A model generated the notes under the pieces. That model did not search any database. It had not been told where the DNA came from and worked only from the letters and a program-made list of their open reading frames with translations. A DNA stretch of 55,501 nt from Chloroflexota bacterium (GTDB taxonomy: Bacteria; Chloroflexota; Limnocylindria; P2-11E). The first letter of the stretch is position 1; each line of letters begins with the position of its first letter. Made by a program: the position numbers and the translations under genes. Of the stretch, positions 28,638-37,412 are shown one piece after another. The DNA lies in the NCBI GenBank assembly GCA_005887995.1, contig VBJD01000033.1:1-55501 (forward strand). The letters run 5' to 3'.

Positions 28638-29201
28638 GTGGAGATCTGGATCGTCCTCGCCGTCATCGCCCTCGTCGCGTTCTTCCTCATCGGCATCTAC
28701 AACCGCCTCGTCACGCTGCGTCAGCGCGTCCGTGAGGCGTGGAGCGACATCGACGTCCAGCTCAAGCGGCGGTACGACCTCATCCCCAACCTCGTCGAGA
28801 CGGTGAAGGGCTACGCCGCGCACGAGAAGACCGTCTTCGAGAACGTGACGAACGCGCGCGCGAACGCGATCGCCGCCGGCGCGACCGGGACGCCCGAGCA
28901 GCGCGCGCAGGCCGAGAACGTCCTCACCGGAGCGCTGCGCTCGGTCTTCGCCGTCGCGGAGAACTACCCGCAGCTGCAGGCGTCTCAGAACTTCCGCGAC
29001 TTACAGGAGCAGCTCACCGCGACGGAAGACAAGATCGCCTTCGCGCGGCGCTTCTACAACGGCAACGTGCGCGACTACAACACGGCGCTGCAGACGTTCC
29101 CGACGAATGCGCTCGCAGGCGCGTTCGGATTCACCTCGGAGCAGTACTTCGAGCTCGCGGACGCGGCGGAGCGGACCGCACCGAAGGTGTCGTTCAGCTA
29201 A
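28638..29201 (+). CDS. LemA family protein
   Basis: IYNRLVTLRQRVREAWSDIDVQLKRRYDLIPNLVETVKGYAAHE. Confidence 0.95.
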   Translation: MEIWIVLAVIALVAFFLIGIYNRLVTLRQRVREAWSDIDVQLKRRYDLIPNLVETVKGYAAHEKTVFENVTNARANAIAAGATGTPEQRAQAENVLTGALRSVFAVAENYPQLQASQNFRDLQEQLTATEDKIAFARRFYNGNVRDYNTALQTFPTNALAGAFGFTSEQYFELADAAERTAPKVSFS

Positions 29202-29207
29202 CGGAGC

Positions 29208-30131
29208 GTGGTCGCACCGCCACAGCGGCTGAATATCTACGAGGCCGTCGCTGCGAACCGCTGGCGCACGCTTGCGCTCGTCGCGGTGTTCGCCGCCGTC
29301 GTGTCGCTGCTCGCGTACTTCGTCGGCGAGTACTTCGCGCCGGGCGGCGGCATCGCGGCACTGCCGATCGGCGTCGCGTTCTCAGGCGTCTCCGCCGCAA
29401 CGTCGTACTTCGCGGGCGACCGGGTCGTTCTCGCGCAGAGCCAGGCGCGGGAGCTCGGTCCGGGTGAGGAGCCGCAGCTACGGAACATCGTCGAGACGCT
29501 TGCGATCGGCCTCGGGATCCAGCCGCCGAAGCTCTACCTCATCGATGACTCGGCCCCCAACGCCTTCGCCACCGGCCGCGATCCGGCACACGCGTCGATC
29601 GTGGTGACGCGCGGCCTCCTCGACAAGCTCGACCGCACGGAGCTCGAAGGCGTGCTCGCGCACGAGATGAGCCACGTGGCCAACCGCGACATTCGGGTCA
29701 TGCTCCTCGTTACGGTCCTTGTGGGCACGGTCGCGCTCATCACCGATGTCATGTGGCGCTCGATGCGCTTCGGCGGCGGGCGGCGCGGGCGTGACCGCGG
29801 TGGCGCGGGTGGGATCATCGCGCTCGTCGCGATCGTGCTTGTGATCCTCACGCCGATCATCGCGGCGCTCATGCAGTTCGCCGTGTCGCGGCAGCGCGAA
29901 TACCTCGCCGACGCATCCGGCGCGCTGCTCACGCGCTACCCCGCCGGGCTCGCGAACGCCCTGCGCAAGATCGCCGCCGATACCGAGCCCCTTGAGGTCG
30001 CGAACAAGGCGACGGCGCCGCTGTACATCGCCAATCCACTGCATGACGCCCCGACGTTCCTCGATGGCCTGTTCAACACGCACCCACCGATCGCGGAACG
30101 GATCAAGCGGCTCGAAGCGATGGGCGCGTGA
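29208..30131 (+). CDS. htpX: M48 family zinc metalloprotease, HtpX-like
   Basis: LEGVLAHEMSHVANRDIRVM (HExxH); YLADASGALLTRYP; HPPIAERIKRL. Confidence 0.93.
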   Translation: MVAPPQRLNIYEAVAANRWRTLALVAVFAAVVSLLAYFVGEYFAPGGGIAALPIGVAFSGVSAATSYFAGDRVVLAQSQARELGPGEEPQLRNIVETLAIGLGIQPPKLYLIDDSAPNAFATGRDPAHASIVVTRGLLDKLDRTELEGVLAHEMSHVANRDIRVMLLVTVLVGTVALITDVMWRSMRFGGGRRGRDRGGAGGIIALVAIVLVILTPIIAALMQFAVSRQREYLADASGALLTRYPAGLANALRKIAADTEPLEVANKATAPLYIANPLHDAPTFLDGLFNTHPPIAERIKRLEAMGA

Positions 30132-31129
30132 GCTGGCGCGTCGCCGCGGCGCTCGCGGTGCTCTCAGTTCTCGCGGCGGCGGGCATCGGACTTGGCAGCG
30201 GCCGTCTCTTCCGACCATCACCGACGCCGCACGTCGTGAGCGTCACCTTCACGCCCGCACCGACGCCGAGCCCATCGCCGATCGACGAAGCGACGCTATT
30301 CCGCCAGCCGCTCTCCGCCGGTTGCGCGACGGCCCAGGGCGTGTGGATCGTGACGAACGGCGGTGGCCTGCTGCGCTACGAGGGCGGTACATGGCAGCAG
30401 GTCGACGGCACGCTGCGGTCGCTCACGAACGTCGCGTGCTCGCCGGATGCGGCCTACGCCGTCGGCCTCCTCGGCGCCATCCTCATCGGCGACGAGCAGA
30501 CGCGACAGATCCGCTCGACCGACGTCACGACACAGGACCTCTTCGGCGTGTCGTCGCTTCCCGACGGTGCGCTCATGGTCGGCAGCAATGGCACCGTCTT
30601 CGTCCTCGACAACGGGGACATCCAGATCTTCGCGAAGGGGATCGACGAGTCGCTCTACGGCGTCGTCGCGTTCTCTCTGGAGTCCGCGTGGGCCGTGGGC
30701 GACTCCGGCATCACGTACCGACTCGACGCGCGCGGCTGGAACCCCGTCGGTACCGGCCAGGCGAACGCGCTCCGCGCCGTCGCTGCGACGAGCCCGAGCA
30801 ACGTCGTCGCGGTCGGCGACGCCGGAACGGTGGTCGTATGGAGCGACGGCAGCTGGCGCGCGATGCCGAGCGGTGTCGACGTCGATCTGCGCGATGTGAT
30901 CGACGAGCCCGGTGTCTGGATCGTGGGTGACAAGGGCACCCTCCTGACCACGAACGACACGACGCCTCAGGGAACGTTGCGACGCGTCGATCTCCGGACG
31001 GAGTGCGATCTCGTGTCGATCTTTGCGCGCAAGGATGAGGTGTGGGTCATCGGACGCGCTGGGCTGGGCGGCGCCGTGTGGCAGCTGCGGACCGACGGGT
31101 CTCTCATTCGCAAATGGGGTGGGTGCTAA
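30128..31129 (+). CDS. Exported/anchored beta-propeller-like (YCF48/WD-like) protein
   Basis: N-terminal hydrophobic segment, TPAPTPSPSPID linker, repeated G-x-x-W-x-V-G-D-x-G strands. Confidence 0.7.
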   Translation: MSWRVAAALAVLSVLAAAGIGLGSGRLFRPSPTPHVVSVTFTPAPTPSPSPIDEATLFRQPLSAGCATAQGVWIVTNGGGLLRYEGGTWQQVDGTLRSLTNVACSPDAAYAVGLLGAILIGDEQTRQIRSTDVTTQDLFGVSSLPDGALMVGSNGTVFVLDNGDIQIFAKGIDESLYGVVAFSLESAWAVGDSGITYRLDARGWNPVGTGQANALRAVAATSPSNVVAVGDAGTVVVWSDGSWRAMPSGVDVDLRDVIDEPGVWIVGDKGTLLTTNDTTPQGTLRRVDLRTECDLVSIFARKDEVWVIGRAGLGGAVWQLRTDGSLIRKWGGC

Positions 31130-31139
31130 ACGGTTGCGC

Positions 31140-31299
31140 CGCGAGCGTCTAGCACGACCGCTCGCGCTCTCTCGCCACGCCCCGGCAAGGCCCTGCTGAA
31201 TGAGAGTTGGTCCGAGCCGGGGCTCACTCCCGTGAGGCTCGTTCGCGCGAGCTGTCGCGCTCCCGCTCGCGTCGCAGCCCGGCGCGCTAGACGCTCGCG
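31140..31299. repeat. 160-bp intergenic element bounded by 14-bp perfect inverted repeats
   Basis: CGCGAGCGTCTAGC at 31140-31153 and its reverse complement GCTAGACGCTCGCG at 31286-31299. Confidence 0.6.
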
Positions 31300-31333
31300 T
31301 CCGTCGCGTCCATCGCGTCCATAGACTCGCCCC

Positions 31334-32545
31334 ATGCAGCAGCCGCCGCTGGCAGGCACGCGCGTGCTCGAGGTAGGCAATTACATGGCCGGTCCGTTCT
31401 GCGGCATGCAGCTCGCGGACCTCGGCGCCGATGTCATCAAGGTCGAGGATCCACGCGGTGGCGATCTTTCTCGTCGCCTCGAGCCCATCGTGGACGGCGA
31501 GAGCGGCAACTTCGTCCGCCTCAATCGCGGCAAGCGCAGCATCGCGCTCGATCTGAAGTCGCCTGAGGGAACGGAGGCGTTCCGTCGCCTCGCGTCGCAC
31601 GCCGACGTCATCGTCGAGAACCTCCGGCCGGGCACGATGGGCGATCTTGGTCTCGCGCCGCGCGATCTGCTCGACGCGAACCCGCGTCTCGTCTACGCCG
31701 CCGTGACGGGATGGGGACTCGAGGGCCCGTACGCCGATCGACCCGCGCTCGACATCATCGTGCAGGCGATGAGCGGACTCATGAGCGTCACCGGCGAGCC
31801 GGGAGGCCCTCCTGTGAAGGTCGGCGTCTCGATCTCCGACCTTGCCGCGGGTCTCTACGCGACGATCGCGGTCATGGGCGCGCTCGCCGTTCGTGCGCGC
31901 GACGGGCGCGGGCAGCTCGTCGATGTGTCGATGTTCGAGTCGTCAGTCTCGCTCGCCGTCTGGGAAGCCGGCACGTATTTCACCACCGGTGAGGTGCCGC
32001 GCGCCGCGGGCTCGGCCCACAAGCTCGTCGGGCCGTACCAGGCGGTGCGTGCTGCGGACGGCCACTTCGTCATCGGCGCGACGACGCCGCCGAACTGGAC
32101 CGCGTTCTGCCGCGCGCTCGGCCTCGACCGCCTGGTGTCCGATCCGCGCTTCGCGGACGCGACGGCGCGGCGCGAACACGCCGACGCGCTCATCCCGCTC
32201 ATCGAAGAGGTCACCGCGACGCGACCCGCCGAGCACTGGCTGGCCGTGCTGCGCGACGCCGGCGTCCCCTGCGGCGCGATACAGGACTACGGACGCGTCT
32301 TCAACGACGCGCACCTCGAAGCACGCGAGTTCTTCGTCGACCTCGAGCATCCGACGCTCGGCCGGCTGCGCGCCTTCGGCACGCCGCTGCGTTTCGAGTC
32401 GTCGCGTGCGCGCATCGAGCGCGCCGGGCCGCGCCTCGGCGAGCACACCCGCGAGATCCTCGCCGAAGCGGGCTACGACCAGCGCGAGATCGATCGGCTC
32501 CTCGCGAGTCGCGTCGCCAGCGAGCCGGAGGCAGCTCCAGCGTGA
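31334..32545 (+). CDS. CaiB/BaiF CoA-transferase family III protein
   Basis: LAGTRVLEVGNYMAGPFCGMQLADLGADVIKVEDPRGGDLSR...FVRLNRGKRSIALDLKSPEG. Confidence 0.95.
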   Translation: MQQPPLAGTRVLEVGNYMAGPFCGMQLADLGADVIKVEDPRGGDLSRRLEPIVDGESGNFVRLNRGKRSIALDLKSPEGTEAFRRLASHADVIVENLRPGTMGDLGLAPRDLLDANPRLVYAAVTGWGLEGPYADRPALDIIVQAMSGLMSVTGEPGGPPVKVGVSISDLAAGLYATIAVMGALAVRARDGRGQLVDVSMFESSVSLAVWEAGTYFTTGEVPRAAGSAHKLVGPYQAVRAADGHFVIGATTPPNWTAFCRALGLDRLVSDPRFADATARREHADALIPLIEEVTATRPAEHWLAVLRDAGVPCGAIQDYGRVFNDAHLEAREFFVDLEHPTLGRLRAFGTPLRFESSRARIERAGPRLGEHTREILAEAGYDQREIDRLLASRVASEPEAAPA

Positions 32546-33321
32546 TCACGAAGGAGGCGCGCCTCGCCCTCGCCGACGGCATCCTCACGCTCACGTTCGA
32601 GCGGCCCGCCGCGCGCAACGCGATGACCTTCGACATGTATCAGGCGCTCGAGGACGCGTCGCGACGAGCGAACGACGATGACGGTGTGCGCGCGATGGTC
32701 GTGACCGGCTCTGGCGGCGCCTTCGTCGCAGGGACGGACATCGCGCAGTTCCGGACGTTCACGACCGCGCAGGACGCGTACGACTACGAGGATCGGATGG
32801 ACCGCGTGCTCGGCGCGCTCGAGGCCGTCCGGAAACCGACCATCGCCGCGATCGGGGGCGCGACGACGGGCGGCGGATTGGCGATCGCCGCGGCCTGCGA
32901 CCTGCGCATCGCGACGGCGGCCGCGACATTCGGCATGCCCATCGCGCGCACGCTCGGCAACTGCCTGTCGCTCGCGAACCTCGCGCGCATCTCCTCGCTC
33001 GTGGGTCTCGCGCGCGCGAAGGAGCTGATCTTCACCGCGCGCATCGTCGGCGCCGACGAGGCGCGCGTCATTGGGCTCGTGCACGAGGTCGTCGCCGACG
33101 ACGCGGCGCTGTCCGCCCGCGTGGCGGAGCTCGCGCGGACGATGAGCGGCTTCGCCCCACTGACGCTCTGGGCGACGAAGGAGGGGCTCCGCCGCCTGCG
33201 CGAGCGCATGGTCGCCGACGACTCGCACGATCTCGTGGCGCTCTGCTACACGAGTGAGGACTTCCGCGAAGGCGTGCGGGCGTTCATCGAGAAGCGCAGG
33301 CCCGAGTGGAAAGGACGATGA
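32542..33321 (+). CDS. Enoyl-CoA hydratase/isomerase family protein
   Basis: LTFERPAARNAMTFDMYQAL...FVAGTDIAQF...KPTIAAIGGATTGGGLAIAAACDLRIA. Confidence 0.93.
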   Translation: MITKEARLALADGILTLTFERPAARNAMTFDMYQALEDASRRANDDDGVRAMVVTGSGGAFVAGTDIAQFRTFTTAQDAYDYEDRMDRVLGALEAVRKPTIAAIGGATTGGGLAIAAACDLRIATAAATFGMPIARTLGNCLSLANLARISSLVGLARAKELIFTARIVGADEARVIGLVHEVVADDAALSARVAELARTMSGFAPLTLWATKEGLRRLRERMVADDSHDLVALCYTSEDFREGVRAFIEKRRPEWKGR

Positions 33322-33800
33322 CGAGTTATTTCCACGAGGAGCAGCGCTTGGGATCGTTCGTCTGGGCGGTCATCGCGCTCATCGCGATACCGGTCGTCGC
33401 GATAACGATCGAGGTGGCGATGCGGGACCTGAGCAGGGTCCTGCCGCTCATGCTCGGACCGCTCGTGATCCTGCTCGTCGCCCTCCTGCTCGGATTTGCG
33501 CGGCTCGTGACGGACGTCGACCAGACCGGGGTGCACGTGAACTTCCACCTGCTGTGGCCGGCGCGACACATCCCGATCGACGACATCAAGCGCGCACAGG
33601 CAACGGCATACAACCCGCTCTCGTATGGCGGCTGGGGCGTGCACTACATGCTGGTGCGCGGCTGGTCCTTCGACGCCGGCGGCGGGCATGGCGTCCTGGT
33701 GGAGACGAACAGCGGTCCGCGCGTGATGATCGGCTCGCACCGCGCCGCCGAGCTCGAGGCGGCCATCGCCCGCGCGGTCGCCGAGCGCGCGGGAGGGTGA
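33318..33800 (+). CDS. Membrane protein with PH-like C-terminal region
   Basis: Two TM segments, then HIPIDDIKRAQATAYNPLSYGGWGVHY...VLVETNSGPRVMIGSHRAAELEAAI. Confidence 0.75.
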   Translation: MTSYFHEEQRLGSFVWAVIALIAIPVVAITIEVAMRDLSRVLPLMLGPLVILLVALLLGFARLVTDVDQTGVHVNFHLLWPARHIPIDDIKRAQATAYNPLSYGGWGVHYMLVRGWSFDAGGGHGVLVETNSGPRVMIGSHRAAELEAAIARAVAERAGG

Positions 33801-33910
33801 CGGCGCTCCTCGAGGACACGCTCACGCAGGCAGGCGGAAGATCGGCAGAGGACAACGCTGCGCTCGTCGCGGCAGCGGCGAAGCTCAAGCCTGGAGGAGG
33901 GGACACGTGA
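33797..33910 (+). CDS. Candidate 37-aa small protein
   Basis: GTG at 33797 overlaps the upstream TGA and its TGA at 33908-33910 overlaps the downstream GTG at 33907; VTALLEDTLTQAGGRSAEDNAALVAAAAKLKPGGGDT. Confidence 0.5.
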   Translation: MTALLEDTLTQAGGRSAEDNAALVAAAAKLKPGGGDT

Positions 33911-34341
33911 ATGCACCCGATCTCGATCGCGCGCGATCCCACCGCCCCCGTCTGGTGATGACCCACGACGTCGGAGCACAGGTCCACGGTGCCGGGCCGA
34001 TGGGCCGCTTCAACCAGCGGCTGGCCGTCGCCATCACGTCGCGTGTGGGCACGATGTGGACGGCCTATCTGTTCGGGCTGCTCGCGCTCATCTCGTTGCC
34101 GGCGGCGCTCGCGTCGCGCGACGTGATCATCATCGTCGCCTGGATCGCTCAGACGTTCCTGCAGCTCGTGCTGCTCCCGATCATCATCGTCGGCCAGAAC
34201 GTCATCCAGATCGCGAATGACGCCCGCGCCCAGGCGGATCACGAGACGCTCACCGCGATCCACAGGCTCTCGGTCGAGATCCACGCGATCAACGAGACGC
34301 AGACGAAGATCCTCCACGCGCTCGAGCGCGGCAGGACATAG
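33907..34341 (+). CDS. DUF1003-like membrane protein
   Basis: FNQRLAVAITSRVGTMWTAYLFGLLAL...FLQLVLLPIIIVGQNVIQIANDARAQADHET. Confidence 0.75.
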   Translation: MNAPDLDRARSHRPRLVMTHDVGAQVHGAGPMGRFNQRLAVAITSRVGTMWTAYLFGLLALISLPAALASRDVIIIVAWIAQTFLQLVLLPIIIVGQNVIQIANDARAQADHETLTAIHRLSVEIHAINETQTKILHALERGRT

Positions 34342-35100
34342 GTGAAGTCGCTGCCGCTCGACGCGCACGCGCATCTCGATGCGATGCTCCCGGCGCGCGC
34401 GATCGCACGTGCGGGCTTCGTCCTCGCGATGACGCTCTCATCGGATGAGGCGAGGATCGCGCTCGCCCGAGCGGACGAGCGGGCGGTGTGGGGCGTCGGC
34501 TGTCATCCGCGGCGCGCACGTGCGGTGCGCGCCTTCGACCGTGACGAGTTCACCGAACTGGCCCGGCGCTCGCCGCTCATCGGCGAGATCGGGCTCGATC
34601 TGACCTCGCGCGTGCCGATGCCCGCGCAACGAGCGACGTTCCGGGCCGCACTCGCGGTCGCCTGCGCTCTCGGGCGCGTCGTGTCGATCCATCCCCATCG
34701 GACGAGCAGCGCGGTCCTCGACGAGCTGCGGCGTCGTATGCCTCCCGCCGCCATCCTTCACTGGTGGTCGGGAAATGACGAGGAGACGCGCCGTGCCGTA
34801 GCCCTCGGCTGCTATTTCTCGGTGCACCGAGCCGTCGCGCGACTCCGCATCTGGCAGGATGTCCCGCCCGAACGCCTGCTCGTCGAGAGCGACATCAGGT
34901 ACGCCGACCCACCAGCGTCGTCGCCCACGAGCGTCGCGCGCACCGAGGTGCTCCTCGCCGCGCGAACCGCTGCGCGACCGGAGGAGATCCGTGCTGGCGC
35001 ATGGCGCGCGCTGCGGGCGATCATCGCCGCGTCGCGCTCGCACGCACTGTGGCCACGGCCCTTTCTCGACCAGGTACGCTCCGAGGTCAGTGTGCGGTGA
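34342..35100 (+). CDS. TatD-family hydrolase
   Basis: LDAHAHLDAM...VWGVGCHP...LIGEIGLDL...VSIHPHRTSS...LLVESDIRYADP. Confidence 0.85.
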   Translation: MKSLPLDAHAHLDAMLPARAIARAGFVLAMTLSSDEARIALARADERAVWGVGCHPRRARAVRAFDRDEFTELARRSPLIGEIGLDLTSRVPMPAQRATFRAALAVACALGRVVSIHPHRTSSAVLDELRRRMPPAAILHWWSGNDEETRRAVALGCYFSVHRAVARLRIWQDVPPERLLVESDIRYADPPASSPTSVARTEVLLAARTAARPEEIRAGAWRALRAIIAASRSHALWPRPFLDQVRSEVSVR

Positions 35101-35115
35101 TCACGCACGCGGGCG

Positions 35116-35829
35116 TCACACGCCGCGTTCCCAGATCGCGAGGTCGTGGGCGAACACCACCCGCCAGGGGTCAAGCTCCTGAAGGCGCGCGACCCAGGGG
35201 GCGTACGGCGGATGCGGCTCACCTTCGCGATCGAGCCGCCACGCGAGGAGCGCGCGCGTGTAATCGCTCGTCTCGTTGAAGGCCTGGCCGGCGACGACGA
35301 TCCGGCCTTCCTGCGTGTCCACGACGAACGACTGATGGCCGTCGGTGTGGCCGGGGGTCGGGATGATGCGAACGCCGCGCGCGATCTCGGCCTCCTCGCC
35401 GTTCAGGACCTCGAGCATCGCTCCTGGAAAGTCGATCGTCTTCTTCGGCAGCGAGTAATCGAGCGTCGTGCGCGCGGCGTCACGCTCGGCCTTCTGGATG
35501 AAGATCGGCGTGCCCGGAAAACGCCAGTTGTTGCCCGAATGGTCGATGTGCAAGTGACAGTTCGCGATCGCGCGGACCTCGCTCGGCTTCACGCCCATCT
35601 CGCGCAGCGCGTCGTCGAAGTCGCGGACGACCGGATGGAAGAGCGCCTCGGCCTTCGCGTGCCCGAGCGCGAAGCCGGTGTCGAGCAGGATCGGGCCGTC
35701 GGGATGTCGAATGAAGAAGGACGTCACGACGATCACCGCCCCCTGCAGGTGCGGCGCGCGCGGAAACTCCATCGGCACGGTGTAGTGGCCCTGATGGATG
35801 CGGATGACATCGCGTCGCCGAAGAGCCAC
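35116..35829 (-). CDS. MBL-fold metallohydrolase (N-acyl homoserine lactonase-like)
   Basis: NCHLHIDHSGNN (HxHxDH), PTPGHTDGHQSFVVDT. Confidence 0.88.
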   Translation of the reverse strand: MALRRRDVIRIHQGHYTVPMEFPRAPHLQGAVIVVTSFFIRHPDGPILLDTGFALGHAKAEALFHPVVRDFDDALREMGVKPSEVRAIANCHLHIDHSGNNWRFPGTPIFIQKAERDAARTTLDYSLPKKTIDFPGAMLEVLNGEEAEIARGVRIIPTPGHTDGHQSFVVDTQEGRIVVAGQAFNETSDYTRALLAWRLDREGEPHPPYAPWVARLQELDPWRVVFAHDLAIWERGV

Positions 35830-36483
35830 TTAGTCCGATGTCGACGGAGGCGGGGACGACCCGTCTCCGTCGTCGCCCCAGATATCCGGAGGCGTGATCC
35901 CGTCCTCGAGCTCGTCGATCGCGTCGAAGACGTCGTCGCTCGGCACAGCCAGTCCTGATAGCTCGAGCAATGTCGTCCCCGGGGCGCTCTGCCAGTCCGG
36001 CGATCGCTCCAGAATGGCGTGGAGCCGAGCGCATTCGAGGTCGCCCTCCGCCGTCCGATGCCACGGGTAGACCGCGAACACATCGAGGTCGCGCTCACGC
36101 GTAGAGACGAACCCGCGCGCTTCGAGCCCTCCCCAGACCTCCATCCGCACGAAGGCCTCGGCGGTCCCCCAGCGGACCGCGAACGCTTCTCTCACCAACC
36201 GGGTCGGCGCGAAGGCGATGGATCGCTGCGGCGACCGAGCCATGCCTTCGTCTATCACATCGACCAAGGCGACGAGCGGTCTCGCGCCGACGCGACCGTG
36301 CTCGCGCGGCATGAGCCGCCGGTCACTCAGCTTGTCCTCTGGACCGCCCGCCAGTCTCGCGCCGCCTCGCACCACGAGCTCGAGCAGTGCGAGGAAGACG
36401 ATCTCGTGTGGGTCCGCGCGCGGTCCTTCGATGAGGACCATGGCCTCGGGCGCCGATAACGGAGCGGTCGACGCGCTGCTCAT
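35830..36483 (-). CDS. Hypothetical protein
   Basis: MSSASTAPLSAPEAMVLIEGPRADPHEIVFLALLELVVRGG...; start at 36483 (ATGA overlap with the upstream permease stop); no recognised family. Confidence 0.6.
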   Translation of the reverse strand: MSSASTAPLSAPEAMVLIEGPRADPHEIVFLALLELVVRGGARLAGGPEDKLSDRRLMPREHGRVGARPLVALVDVIDEGMARSPQRSIAFAPTRLVREAFAVRWGTAEAFVRMEVWGGLEARGFVSTRERDLDVFAVYPWHRTAEGDLECARLHAILERSPDWQSAPGTTLLELSGLAVPSDDVFDAIDELEDGITPPDIWGDDGDGSSPPPSTSD

Positions 36484-37412
36484 GCGGTGCGCAGTCGCGG
36501 GTCCAGCGCGTCGCGCAGCGAGTCGCCGAAGAGGTTGAAGCCGAAGACCGCCAGGCTGATCGCGACGCCCGGTGCGATCGCGAGCCACGGCGCGCGCTCG
36601 AGGAACTGCATTCCCGCGCCGCGCAGCATCAGTCCCCACGACGGGGTGGGCTCGAACACGCCGAGGCCGAGGAACGACAGCGATGCCTCGAGGAGGATCG
36701 CTTGCCCGAGGAACGCGGTCATCATGATGAGGTACGGCGCGAACACGTTCGGCGCGATGTGCCGGAACATGATCCGCATCGCGCGCGCACCGACCGCGCG
36801 CGTGGCCTCGATGTACGGCATCTGCACGACGGAGAGCGCGCTCGAACGCACGACACGCGAGACGCGCGGGATGATCGGCACGGTGATCGCGGCGATGACA
36901 TTGGCGATCTTGTCCTCACCGGTCCCGAGCGCCGCGACCACGGCGATCGCAATGACGATGAGCGGGAACGAGAGCAGCACGTCCATGAGGCGCTGGATGA
37001 TCTGATCGACCCGCCCGCCGAAGTACGCGCCGACGATGCCAAGGATGAGGCCGAGCGTGCACCCGACGATCGACGCAGTGAAGCCGACGAGGAGCGCGGT
37101 GCGCGCACCGAAAAGGAGCCGCGAGAAGACGTCGCGTCCGAAGTTGTCGGTGCCGAGAAGATGCTCCGGTGAGGGTGGCGCGAGCAGGTCCTTGAACGAG
37201 ATCGCCGTCGGGTCGTATGGGGCGATGCGATCCGCGAGCAGCGCGGCGAGGATCATCGCGAGCACGAGGACCAGGCCGAACGCACCGAGCGGACGTCGCG
37301 TTATGAACTCCCGCCAGAAGCGCACGAATCGCTTTCGCGGCGTCGACTCGAAGTAGCGCCGGCGAGCGAGAGCTTCGGCCTCGCTCTCGAGCGCGGTGGC
37401 TCGCTCCGTCAT
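36480..37412 (-). CDS. ABC transporter permease, DppC-like
   Basis: ISFKDLLAPPSPEHLLGTDNFGRDVFSRLLFGARTALLVGF; start at 37412 overlaps the upstream permease. Confidence 0.93.
   Translation of the reverse strand: MTERATALESEAEALARRRYFESTPRKRFVRFWREFITRRPLGAFGLVLVLAMILAALLADRIAPYDPTAISFKDLLAPPSPEHLLGTDNFGRDVFSRLLFGARTALLVGFTASIVGCTLGLILGIVGAYFGGRVDQIIQRLMDVLLSFPLIVIAIAVVAALGTGEDKIANVIAAITVPIIPRVSRVVRSSALSVVQMPYIEATRAVGARAMRIMFRHIAPNVFAPYLIMMTAFLGQAILLEASLSFLGLGVFEPTPSWGLMLRGAGMQFLERAPWLAIAPGVAISLAVFGFNLFGDSLRDALDPRLRTA

Noticed and set aside
31126-31380. 84-aa minus-strand ORF over the 160-bp inverted-repeat element
   Set aside because: Its sequence is explained by the palindromic GC-rich element and it overlaps the CoA-transferase start.
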